Of a stretch of DNA of 8,027 nucleotides, positions 1 through 6,563 are shown piece after piece. Source of the DNA: an uncultured Bacteroidales bacterium. GTDB taxonomy: Bacteria; Bacteroidota; Bacteroidia; Bacteroidales; P3. Every line of letters starts with the position of its first letter. The stretch's first letter is position 1. Made by a program: the position numbers and the translations under genes. The stretch is taken from the NCBI GenBank assembly GCA_946540365.1, contig CAMNIH010000077.1, positions 1-8,027 on the forward strand, read 5' to 3'. The notes beneath the pieces are model-generated. The model had not been told where the DNA came from, searched no databases, and saw nothing but the letters and a program-made list of their open reading frames with translations.

Positions 1-2073
1 GGCCACCACCTCCTTGGCGCCCACGCCGGCCAGCAGCGACACGCTCTGGCGCCAGTCGAAGCCGCAGGGGCGCATGGCGGGCTCGATGGCCTTGCCGATC
101 TGGGCCATGTAGCTGTTCTCAGCCTGGGCGATGCGGTCCTCGTTCTGCGGGTAGTAGCTCAGCGCCCACACGATGATGGAGGCGCCGAGGATGATGGTAC
201 CCATCTTCTTGAGGTATTCCTTGCCCTTCTCCCAGGTGTGGCGCAGCACCGCCTTGGCGGTGGGCATGCGGTAGGGCGGCAGCTCCATGACGAAGGGCAG
301 GCTCTCGCCCTTGACGAAGAAGCGGCTGAAGAGCTTGGCCATCAGCACCGCCATCACCATGCCCAGCAGGTAGAGCCCCGTCAGGATGACGGCGGCATAG
401 TGCGAGAAGAAGGCGCTGACCAGGATGACGTAGACCGGTATGCGAGCCGAGCAGCTCATCATGGGGATCACCAGCATGGTGAGCAGGCGGCTCTTGCGGT
501 CCTCGATGGTGCGGGTGGCCATGATGGCCGGCACGTTGCAGCCGAAGCCCATGATCATGGGGATGAAACTCTTGCCATGCAGGCCCATCTTGTGCATCAG
601 CTTGTCCATGATGAAGGCCGCGCGGGCCATATAGCCGCTGTCCTCCATGAATGATATAAATAGATACAATATTAATATATTGGGCAGGAAGACGATCACC
701 GAGCCGACGCCGGCGATGACGCCGTCGGCCAGCAGTGACCGCAGGGGGCCGGGGCTCATGTGGTCGCGCACCAGGTCGCCCAGCCAGCCGAAGAGGGCGT
801 CGATCCAATCCATCGGGTACTGGCCGATGGCGAACGTACACCAGAAGGTGATGAACATGAAGATGAGGAACACCGGATAGCCCAGCCAGCGGTGGGTGAC
901 GATGGCGTCGAGCTTGTCGGTCAAGCGGTGCAGGGTGCTCTTCTTGTTGCGCACGTAGCACTCGGCCAGGGCGCCGCGCACAAAAGCGTACTTGGCGTCG
1001 GTGATGGCGTTCTCGATGTCCACCTTGTTGCGCTCCAGGTACTCGACGGCAATCTGGTTGCGCATCTTGAGCACACTGCCGTCGGTGTCGTGCTCGTCGG
1101 CGTACTGCTCCAGCTGGCGGTCGTTCTCGAGCAGCTTGATGGCCAGGAAGCGGGTGGACAGCTCATCCGAGAAACCGTGCTCGTAGAGCTCGGTGCGTAG
1201 CCGCTTGATGCAGGACTCCACCTCGGGACCGTGGTTGACATGGATGTGGCGCACCTTGGCATCGTGGCCTTCGAAGACCTCGATGATCTTGTCGAACAGC
1301 GACCCGATGCCCTTGCCGTTGCGGCCCGTGGTGGGCACGATGGGCATGCCGAGCAGGGTCGAGAGCTGGTCGATGTCCAGCTGGTCGCCGCTCTTCTGCA
1401 ACTCGTCGTACATGTTCAGCGCCATCACCATCGTGATGTCCATGTCGATGAGCTGGGTGGTGAGGTAGAGGTTGCGCTCGAGGTTCGAGCCGTCGACCAC
1501 GTTGAGGATGATGTCGGGGTTCTTCTCGATGATGTGCTTGCGCACGTAGAGCTCCTCGGGCGAGTAGGCGCTGAGCGAGTAGGTGCCCGGCAGGTCGATC
1601 AGGTTGAACGTGTAGCCGCCGTACTCGAAGGTACCCACCTTCTCGTCGACGGTCACACCGCTGTAGTTGCCCACCCGCTCGTGGGCGTGGGCCGCCACGT
1701 TGAAGATGCTGGTCTTGCCGCAGTTGGGGTTGCCCACCAGCGCCACGTTGATGGTCTTGCTGCGGTCGTTGACGATATGCTGCAGCGTCGTCTCCCCGGC
1801 ATCGATGGCGCGGTAGTCGTCGTGGTTGACGATCTCGCGCTCGGCCTCCTCGGAGGTGACGATCTCCACCTTGTCGGCATCGCTGCGTCGCAGCGATACC
1901 TCGAAGTTCATAATTCTATATTTAATAGGGTCGTTCAACGGGGCGTTGAGCACTGCCGTGACCTCCATCCCTTTGATGAAACCCATCTCGATAATGCGCT
2001 TGCGGAAGGCTCCGTGGCCCGCCACCCGGACCACCACACCGCTCTCACCTGTCTGTAGATCAGATAGTAACAT
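1..2073 (-). CDS. feoB: FeoA-FeoB fusion ferrous iron transporter (C-terminus beyond window)
   Basis: Inner-membrane Fe(II) importer with FeoA and FeoB fused in one chain, an arrangement known in Bacteroidetes. The window holds the first 691 residues, read without interruption. Residues 1-72 form the small SH3-like FeoA domain. A G-protein domain follows: G1 GNPNCGKTS (114-122), G2 threonine near 131, G3 DLPG (160-163), G4 NMYD (220-223), and a G5-like TTGRNGKG at 248-255. A cytoplasmic helical part reaches about residue 390, then the membrane core begins. It shows EDSGYMARAAF (477-487), the first gate motif GFGCNVPAIMATR (509-521), and the start of the second gate at GVGAKEVVA (683-691), where the window ends. 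Compared with known FeoB proteins, roughly 120-140 residues are missing only because the window stops. The ATG at 2073 gives a complete FeoA domain; an ATG at 2083 is out of frame and stops at once. No feoC is seen. Identification is very secure. Confidence 0.97.
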   Translation of the reverse strand, partial: MLLSDLQTGESGVVVRVAGHGAFRKRIIEMGFIKGMEVTAVLNAPLNDPIKYRIMNFEVSLRRSDADKVEIVTSEEAEREIVNHDDYRAIDAGETTLQHIVNDRSKTINVALVGNPNCGKTSIFNVAAHAHERVGNYSGVTVDEKVGTFEYGGYTFNLIDLPGTYSLSAYSPEELYVRKHIIEKNPDIILNVVDGSNLERNLYLTTQLIDMDITMVMALNMYDELQKSGDQLDIDQLSTLLGMPIVPTTGRNGKGIGSLFDKIIEVFEGHDAKVRHIHVNHGPEVESCIKRLRTELYEHGFSDELSTRFLAIKLLENDRQLEQYADEHDTDGSVLKMRNQIAVEYLERNKVDIENAITDAKYAFVRGALAECYVRNKKSTLHRLTDKLDAIVTHRWLGYPVFLIFMFITFWCTFAIGQYPMDWIDALFGWLGDLVRDHMSPGPLRSLLADGVIAGVGSVIVFLPNILILYLFISFMEDSGYMARAAFIMDKLMHKMGLHGKSFIPMIMGFGCNVPAIMATRTIEDRKSRLLTMLVIPMMSCSARIPVYVILVSAFFSHYAAVILTGLYLLGMVMAVLMAKLFSRFFVKGESLPFVMELPPYRMPTAKAVLRHTWEKGKEYLKKMGTIILGASIIVWALSYYPQNEDRIAQAENSYMAQIGKAIEPAMRPCGFDWRQSVSLLAGVGAKEVVA

Positions 2074-2098
2074 AGTTATACATTCTTTGTTTCCTCTT

Positions 2099-2146
2099 GC
2101 AAAGATACGAAAAAACAGTATCTTGCAGGCTCACCATAAATGGTGA
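2099..2146. repeat. Two inverted repeats over the feoAB promoter
   Basis: Two dyads lie in the miaA-feoAB gap. TCACCAT-AA-ATGGTGA at 2131-2146 is a perfect 7-base inverted repeat with a 2-base centre. It sits just upstream of where a -33 element would be. The second, 2099-2126, pairs AAGATAC with GTATCTT across a 9-base loop that contains a T6 run on the minus strand. It overlaps the -7 element. Either could be an operator for iron or redox control, or part of a miaA terminator. The T6 run does not directly follow a GC-rich stem, so the terminator reading is weak. Confidence 0.4.
2100..2107 (-). promoter_or_regulatory. feoB: Candidate Bacteroidetes -7 element for feoAB
   Basis: Read on the minus strand, these bases are TATCTTTG, an exact match to the Bacteroidetes -7 consensus TAnnTTTG. 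It lies 26 bases upstream of the feoAB start codon, which predicts a very short leader. The matching -33 TTTG is not clear: about 20 bases upstream only CCTG is present. Weak -33 elements are common in regulated promoters. No Fur-like site of the E. coli type is visible. Confidence 0.6.
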
Positions 2147-2157
2147 AATAAACACAA

Positions 2158-3066
2158 CTAAATGGTTTCCAACAGTTCGTCGGCCATGGCCTCGACCGGT
2201 TGCATGGCGTCGATCCAATGGATGGCCACTCCGTTGCGCTCCATGCGGCGGAACCAGGTCATCTGGCGCTTGGCGAACCGGCGTATGTCGGTGAAGAGGT
2301 CGCGGAACATCTCCTCCTCGCTACATTGATGCATCAGGAACCGGGTGACATGGCGATATTCGAGGCCGAAGCGCATCAGACGTTCGGGCGGCACGCCCTC
2401 GTCGAGCAGGCGCTGCACCTCGGCGGTCATGCCCTCGTCGAGGCGGCGCCGCAGGCGCCGCTCAATGCGGTCGATCACCTGCTGCCGCTCCAGCCGCGTC
2501 CCGAAGACACGGTGCTCCATCGGGGGCAGGTGCAGGTAGTCCTCGGGGTGATGCTGCGCGTATTCCACGATCTCCAGCGCCCGCACCAAGCGGTCGCGCG
2601 TCTCGGTGTCGGTGTGGTTGTGCAGGGGGCCGTAGGAGGCCAGGCGCTCGGCAAGGGCCTCGTCGCTGAAGGGCTCCAGCGAAGCCCTGTAGGCCGGGTC
2701 GACCGGGGCGTCGCTCAGACGGTAGCCGCGCACCACGGCGTCGACATACAGGCCCGTGCCGCCGCAGAGAATCGGCTGACGGTCCCTCGCCGTGATGGCC
2801 TCAAAGGCTTGCTTGAAATCGCCCAGGAAACGGTAGGCGGAGTACTCCTCGCGCGGGTCGCAGATATCAATCAGATGGTACGGCACATGCACGCCGTGCA
2901 GGTCGTAGTCGGCCAGATCCTTGCCGGTGCCGAGGTCCATGCCGCGGAACACCTGGCGCGAGTCGGCACTGATCACCTCCCCCCCCAGCCGCCAGGCCAC
3001 CTCGGCCGCCAAGGCCGTCTTGCCGGTCGCCGTGGGACCCAGTATGGTGATCAGCAGCTTACTCAT
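2158..3066 (-). CDS. miaA: tRNA dimethylallyltransferase MiaA
   Basis: Cytoplasmic enzyme that transfers a dimethylallyl group from dimethylallyl diphosphate to N6 of adenosine 37, next to the anticodon, in tRNAs reading UNN codons. The protein is 302 residues, a normal length. The P-loop is GPTATGKT (10-17). The substrate motif SADSRQVFRGMDLGTGK (33-49) differs from the usual SADSMQIYRGMDIGTAK; from memory, RQV and TGK resemble a second MiaA type in Bacteroidetes, but I could not check this. YHLIDI, a GGTGLY loop in mid-protein and the C-terminal AKRQMTWFR (265-273) also fit the family. The start at 3066 was chosen because the P-loop strand follows at once. A longer reading to 3156 adds only a serine-rich shadow of the upstream gene. 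The start overlaps the stop of the OmpA-family gene in ATGAGTAA, so translation is probably coupled. The TAG stop is at 2158-2160. Confidence 0.95.
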   Translation of the reverse strand: MSKLLITILGPTATGKTALAAEVAWRLGGEVISADSRQVFRGMDLGTGKDLADYDLHGVHVPYHLIDICDPREEYSAYRFLGDFKQAFEAITARDRQPILCGGTGLYVDAVVRGYRLSDAPVDPAYRASLEPFSDEALAERLASYGPLHNHTDTETRDRLVRALEIVEYAQHHPEDYLHLPPMEHRVFGTRLERQQVIDRIERRLRRRLDEGMTAEVQRLLDEGVPPERLMRFGLEYRHVTRFLMHQCSEEEMFRDLFTDIRRFAKRQMTWFRRMERNGVAIHWIDAMQPVEAMADELLETI

Positions 3067-5776
3067 CAAAGAAGATGAGCTTGGCGCGCTGCTTGTCGAA
3101 CTCGTACTCGCCAAACTGGCGCAGACCCGTCCGGTTGATGATGAACTTGTAGTCAATGCCCTTGATCACCACCACCTCGACATTCTGCCGACGCTGCTCG
3201 CCGATCTGCATCTCCTTAAACACCAGCGTGGTGCGGTCGACGATATTGCCCTCGGGGTCGAAGCTCTCGTCGCGCATCGGGAAATCCTCCTTGGTGATGC
3301 GCTGCTGGTAGAGCAGGTTCATGGCCTCCTCCCACGCGATGGCGATGGGCTCCTGGTAGCGCTCGTCGATGAGCATAGGCATCTGCTGCGCGTTGTTGAT
3401 GATGCAGGAGATCTCGCCACGCGTCGAGTTGACCATCGTCACCGGGATGGTGCTCTCGTCATGCACGATGGTGGGCTGCTTCACGTTGTCCAGGTCCTCC
3501 AGCTCGTTGTTCACCAGGTCGACCACCTTGCCGTCGGTCGTCGGCTTGACAATGTTCTCGATCTCGCGCCGCGAGACGTAGTCGTCCCTGAGCACCAGGA
3601 ACTCGATGCGGCGGTTGAGCGAGTGGGCCGCCTGCTGGCGGTCGCCGCTGAGGGTGGCTATGTAGTCGCACTCCATCACCGTGCCCTTCTGGAAGATGAA
3701 TCGCTGGTCGTTGTAGTTGACGACGACATCCTCGTCGAGCACTCGCGGCACTCGGTCGGCATAGCCCTTGGCCACCAGCCGGTCACGTTCGATGCCACGG
3801 TTGACCAGGTAGTCCACCACCGTCTGCGCACGGCGCTGCGACAGGGTGTCGTTGGTCAGCCCCACATAGGGCTGGCAGTCGGTGTGGGCGCGGATCTCCA
3901 CCACCAGGCCGGGATTGTTCTCCATGATGATCAGCAAATCCATCAGCGAGTCCATGAACTCGCCCTTCAGCTCGGTGCGTGCCAGGTCGAAGCGGATCTC
4001 GGGCAGTATCACCGGCGTGCGCGGCACGGGATCCATGCGGAAGTCATGCTTGATGTACTTGTTGGTGGTGTAGCCCTTGGTGCTCTCCGAGCCCTCGATG
4101 CTGTAGTAGTTCTTCTTCGAGAGGTAGAGCTTGTAGACCACGTCGCGGCGCACCACCGTGCTGTCGAATTTGTAGTGGCCCCGCTTGTCGGTGCGAACCT
4201 CCTTCTCGGTGCCGTCCGAGCCCACCAGCTTCACACGCACGTCCTGCATCAGCTGCATCGACTTCTCGTCGCGCACCGTGCCCTCGATCGAGTAGTTGAG
4301 GCCCGGCAGCTCGAAGTAGTAGAGGTCGTCGTTGATCGGGGCCGTCTTGCCCTTGTTCTGGTTGGCGATATGGCGGTTGTGAGGATCGGCGAAGGGGCGG
4401 TTCGACGAGAAGTAGCCGCGCTCCAACAGGTTGGCTCCCGTAGCCACCTCGGGGTAGAACACGATGGACATCTCGTCGTACGACGAGTTGATGGGCACAC
4501 CCATATTCTCCGGGGAGGAGAACTTGCCGTTGCTCTGCAGGCGCGCCACAAAGAGGTCCTGGCCACCGACGCCGGGATGTCCGTCGGACGAGAAGTAGAG
4601 CAGCGAGTCCGTCCGCAGCAGCGGCATCACCTCGCGGCCCGGCGTGTTGATGATCGAACTCAAGTTCACCGGACGCCCGAAGTCGTCGGCCGTGCTCTTG
4701 CGGGTGGCTTTCCAGATGTCGTACTCGCCGAAGCCGCCCGGCATGTCGGAGGTGAAGTACAGCGTCAGCCCGTCGCTGCTCACCGCCGGGTAGAGGTAGT
4801 TGTAGGCCGAGTCGCCCAGCACCAGCATCACGGGATCGCTCCACTCGCCGGCCGGCGTCTCCTTGGCGGCATCCTTGCCGTCCTTCTTGCCATTGGCGCC
4901 TTTCTGCTGCGTCTTCTTGGCAGGGGTCTTCTTTTTCTTCTTCCCGTCGGTCTGCTCCACGGCACGCGTGGACTTGTAGATGCGGCAGCCCAGCGTCTCT
5001 TTCTCTCGCACATCGCATCGCGTGAAGTAGATCGTATTGCCGTCGGGCGAGAAGCAGGGCTCACCCTCGTTGACGGCGGTATTCAGCTTGCCGCTCTTGT
5101 CGAACGGCTCCGGGTTGCTCGTCCAACGGCCGTTGCGGTCCTGGAAGACGAAATAGAGATCCGAGAAAGCCTGGTTGGTCCACGGGTCGGCACCCAACCC
5201 CTCGCCCTCGCCGAAGCGCGACGTGGTGAAAATCATCTTGGTCGTATCGTCGCCCACAAAGCGCGGCGCCCAGTCGTTGTAGTCGCTGCTCCACGCCTCC
5301 ATCTTGGCTATCTCATGGCGCGTGCGGTTGAGCGACAGCTGGTTGGCATAGATGAGCGACTTCTTGCGCTTGGCGGCATAGGTGTCCGAAGGCTCCATCT
5401 CCAGATACTTGGTGTAGAACTCCTCCGCCTCCTCGAACTTCTCCTCGAAACGGCACATCTCGGCCAGGTTGAAGTACAGCTTGCGCTCCGTGTTGGCATA
5501 GCCGTCGCCGGCCAGGCGCTTGTAGATGCGCTCCGCCCGCGGGTAGTCGTACATCAGACGGTAGCACTCAGCCATCTGGAAGTACAGGCGGCTCTTCTCC
5601 GCACGGTTGTCCTTCACCTTCTCGTAAGCCTTCGTGTACTGGTCCAGAGCCTCCACAAAGCGGTTCTGGTCGAACAGGTCGTCAGCCTTCTGGGCAATGC
5701 TCTTCTGCGCCTGCGCCCCCATGCTCATTGTCAGGGCCGCCACCAGCAGCAGAAGACCTTTTTTCACATTTTTCAT
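3059..5776 (-). CDS. PorE-like OmpA-family envelope protein with a degenerate retropepsin-like C-terminus
   Basis: Predicted 905-residue periplasmic or outer-membrane-associated protein anchored to peptidoglycan. A type I signal peptide (1-23) ends in AQA before QK; there is no lipobox. Then come TPR-like helices (about 24-150) and PD40-type propeller repeats (about 170-485; for example FSPDGNTIYFT and SSDGLTLYFTS), interrupted by a lysine-rich loop (279-306). A carboxypeptidase-regulatory-like sandwich (about 494-585) is followed by an OmpA-like domain (about 588-735) with AHTD at 630-633, LSQRRA at 645-650 and NRRIEF near 721-726. The order TPR, propeller, regulatory, OmpA is that of PorE, a type IX secretion component in Porphyromonas, but PorE is a lipoprotein and similar paralogues are common, so a PorE role is not claimed. 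Residues 777-905 resemble a retropepsin without its catalytic motif. The start at 5776 opens directly into the signal peptide; the in-frame ATG at 5797 adds seven residues ahead of it. The next gene overlaps by 8 bases. Confidence 0.93.
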   Translation of the reverse strand: MKNVKKGLLLLVAALTMSMGAQAQKSIAQKADDLFDQNRFVEALDQYTKAYEKVKDNRAEKSRLYFQMAECYRLMYDYPRAERIYKRLAGDGYANTERKLYFNLAEMCRFEEKFEEAEEFYTKYLEMEPSDTYAAKRKKSLIYANQLSLNRTRHEIAKMEAWSSDYNDWAPRFVGDDTTKMIFTTSRFGEGEGLGADPWTNQAFSDLYFVFQDRNGRWTSNPEPFDKSGKLNTAVNEGEPCFSPDGNTIYFTRCDVREKETLGCRIYKSTRAVEQTDGKKKKKTPAKKTQQKGANGKKDGKDAAKETPAGEWSDPVMLVLGDSAYNYLYPAVSSDGLTLYFTSDMPGGFGEYDIWKATRKSTADDFGRPVNLSSIINTPGREVMPLLRTDSLLYFSSDGHPGVGGQDLFVARLQSNGKFSSPENMGVPINSSYDEMSIVFYPEVATGANLLERGYFSSNRPFADPHNRHIANQNKGKTAPINDDLYYFELPGLNYSIEGTVRDEKSMQLMQDVRVKLVGSDGTEKEVRTDKRGHYKFDSTVVRRDVVYKLYLSKKNYYSIEGSESTKGYTTNKYIKHDFRMDPVPRTPVILPEIRFDLARTELKGEFMDSLMDLLIIMENNPGLVVEIRAHTDCQPYVGLTNDTLSQRRAQTVVDYLVNRGIERDRLVAKGYADRVPRVLDEDVVVNYNDQRFIFQKGTVMECDYIATLSGDRQQAAHSLNRRIEFLVLRDDYVSRREIENIVKPTTDGKVVDLVNNELEDLDNVKQPTIVHDESTIPVTMVNSTRGEISCIINNAQQMPMLIDERYQEPIAIAWEEAMNLLYQQRITKEDFPMRDESFDPEGNIVDRTTLVFKEMQIGEQRRQNVEVVVIKGIDYKFIINRTGLRQFGEYEFDKQRAKLIFFDE

Positions 5777-5870
5777 ATATATAATACTTTTGTTCAAAAC
5801 AATCTATATACGTCGCAATCAACTCGTTGCACATCCCCCACGGGGACTTTCAACGGGTCGGTTCAAAGCA

Positions 5871-5902
5871 CGAAATTACAACAAATTTCCGAAACGGCCA
5901 AA
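5871..5902 (-). promoter_or_regulatory. Candidate promoter of the OmpA-family gene and miaA
   Basis: On the minus strand, TTTG at 5899-5902 is followed after exactly 20 bases by TAATTTCG at 5871-5878. This matches the Bacteroidetes -33/-7 form (TTTG, 19-21 bases, TAnnTTTG) with one mismatch, T to C, in the -7 element. Transcription would begin near 5865, giving an untranslated leader of about 90 bases before the ATG at 5776. No better match is visible nearer the gene. The leader shows no recognisable riboswitch. Confidence 0.5.
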
Positions 5903-6064
5903 AATATTTTCTCCTCCCCCGCGTTCAGGCCGCTTTTTCATCGGCGGAAGCCACTCTTTTTTACCAGCGAACGGCTCGGATTTCTCTGAGCCACACAGGC
6001 CGTTTTTCTTCGACGGATCACCCGAAGGCGCCCCACCCACCCCGGGGAAGTGCCTGCTCTATTC
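5903..6064. other. Gene-free stretch with one hairpin and a short imperfect direct repeat
   Basis: No convincing gene on either strand. A stem-loop at 5973-5992 pairs GGCTCGGA with TCTGAGCC (one G-T pair) across a 4-base loop. A run of five T follows on the plus strand at about 6003, too far away for a standard terminator. A block beginning CAGGCCG and containing a T5 run occurs at 5926-5948 and again 70 bases on at 5996-6018 with several mismatches. Open frames crossing this area look random. Confidence 0.5.
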
Positions 6065-6140
6065 GCCTGCGGCAATTCGAGTAATTCGCCGGAAATTGAC
6101 CTGCGTAGCTTCGTATAATTCGCGTCATTCGCCGTTAAAA
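6065..6140 (+). repeat. ATTCG-type short repeat array, copy 1
   Basis: This block is built from degenerate 9-base units such as ATTCGAGTA, ATTCGCCGG, ATTCGCGTC and ATTCGCCGTT, with GCCTGCGG at the front and CCTGCGTAGC in the middle. Copy 2 at 7886-7967 has the same order of units and only a few differences, mostly small indels. It is non-coding and belongs to the mosaic of dispersed repeats on both sides of the lipoprotein gene. Confidence 0.8.
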
Positions 6141-6164
6141 TTAAAAAGAGATGCCCCGCAGGAG

Positions 6165-6250
6165 TATTGAAATGGAACCCCTGACGGGGTTTGGTGTGGT
6201 GGCTAATAAAAACGGGCGTGTTGCTATTGAAATGGAACCCCTACGGGGTA
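6165..6250. repeat. Two direct copies of a TATTGAAATGGAACCCC repeat
   Basis: TATTGAAATGGAACCCC begins at 6165 and again at 6225. Each copy runs on into an (A)CGGGG half that pairs with the preceding CCCC. The second copy is also the left arm of the large inverted repeat at 6214-6316. With a 34-base gap and imperfect, palindromic repeats, this is not a CRISPR array. Confidence 0.75.
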
Positions 6251-6316
6251 TTCATACAACGACTGTCCGAGCAGGATCTGCCCCGTTAGGGGCTGCATTT
6301 CAATAGCAACACGTCC
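6214..6316. repeat. Large inverted repeat with 18-base perfect arms
   Basis: CGTGTTGCTATTGAAATG at 6217-6234 is matched by its exact reverse complement at 6296-6313. Pairing continues with small mismatches between CCCCTACGGGG (6238-6248) and CCCCGTTAGGGG (6281-6292). The arms total about 35 bases around a loop of roughly 32 bases. As RNA this would fold into a strong hairpin. The right arm is also part of the module copied at 7742-7830. Confidence 0.75.
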
Positions 6317-6350
6317 CTCTACACGGCCGCACCCGAGCCCCGTAGGGGCG
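6265..6350 (+). repeat. 86-base repeat module, copy 1
   Basis: This module contains GTCCGAGCAGGATCTG, a GCCCCGTTAGGGGC palindrome, GCATTTCAATAGC, CACGGCCGCACCC and a GAGCCCCGTAGGGGCG palindrome. Copy 2 at 7742-7830 keeps the order and nearly all bases. The second copy lies on the far side of the lipoprotein gene, in the same orientation. Confidence 0.85.
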
Positions 6351-6357
6351 CCAGATA

Positions 6358-6381
6358 GTAGCCGTGGGCGCCAGCCCACGG
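6358..6381 (+). repeat. REP-like hairpin with GTAG head
   Basis: GTAG at 6358-6361 is followed by a perfect 8-base stem, CCGTGGGC / GCCCACGG (6362-6369 and 6374-6381), with a GCCA loop. A conserved GTAG-type tetranucleotide beside a GC-rich hairpin is the hallmark of REP elements mobilised by REP-associated (IS200/IS605-like, RAYT) transposases. No such transposase is in the window, so the family assignment is inferred. Confidence 0.65.
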
Positions 6382-6404
6382 TATCGGTGCGACCCACCCC
6401 AACC

Positions 6405-6465
6405 GAGCCCCGTCGGGGCGACGGAAACAAGCAGGGGATGGTTTCCGTCGCCCCTACGGGGCTTC
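6405..6465. repeat. Long hairpin from two facing GAGCCCC-type repeats
   Basis: AGCCCCGTCGGGGCGACGG followed by AAAC (from 6406) faces its reverse complement ending at 6463, with a single mismatch over 23 bases. The loop is 12 bases (AAGCAGGGGATG). Each arm is a copy of the dispersed palindrome also found at 6336-6350, 6521-6543, 7814-7836 and 7973-7990. The left arm plus loop recurs as a 32-base exact direct repeat at 7973-8004. Confidence 0.8.
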
Positions 6466-6487
6466 GATAGATGGGTGTCCATTCTTT

Positions 6488-6520
6488 CCGGGGGTTCCGC
6501 TGCGCTGCACCCCCGGCTAC
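6488..6520 (-). repeat. REP-like hairpin with GTAG head, opposite orientation
   Basis: On the minus strand, GTAG (6517-6520) precedes CCGGGGGT, a 13-base loop, and ACCCCCGG. The 8-base stem is perfect. It faces the + strand element at 6358-6381, so the two form a facing pair reminiscent of paired REP units (BIMEs). Confidence 0.65.
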
Positions 6521-6543
6521 TTTCCGTCGCCCCTACGGGGCTT
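6521..6543 (-). repeat. GAGCCCC-type palindrome, minus-strand copy
   Basis: TTTCCGTCGCCCCTACGGGG followed by CTT is the reverse complement of the dispersed motif AAGCCCCGTAGGGGCGACGG plus AAA. It matches the right arm of the 6405-6465 hairpin almost base for base and follows the REP-like hairpin without a gap. Confidence 0.75.
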
Positions 6544-6563
6544 CCGCGCCGCCCGGCGCTGGC

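Noticed and set aside
1231..2058. Plus-strand open frame opposite feoAB
   Set aside because: The minus-strand frame encodes every FeoA and FeoB motif in order; this one is a compositional shadow.
3067..3156. Longer miaA start adding 30 residues
   Set aside because: The extension is a serine-rich shadow inside the upstream coding region, whereas MiaA proteins begin a few residues before the P-loop.
5777..5797. Upstream in-frame start of the OmpA-family gene
   Set aside because: It places seven extra residues ahead of an already standard signal peptide.
2921..5989. Uninterrupted plus-strand open frame of about 1,020 codons
   Set aside because: It lies opposite the OmpA-family gene and miaA. 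Its product is rich in H, V, L and R with no domain order, as expected for the antisense of GC-rich codons.
5973..5992. Stem-loop considered as a Rho-independent terminator
   Set aside because: The T run is about ten bases away on the plus strand, where no gene ends, and there is no suitable T run on the minus strand.
6165..6250. CRISPR-like look: two TATTGAAATGGAACCCC repeats with a 34-base gap
   Set aside because: Only two imperfect copies exist, they merge into palindromes shared with dispersed repeats, and no cas genes are nearby.
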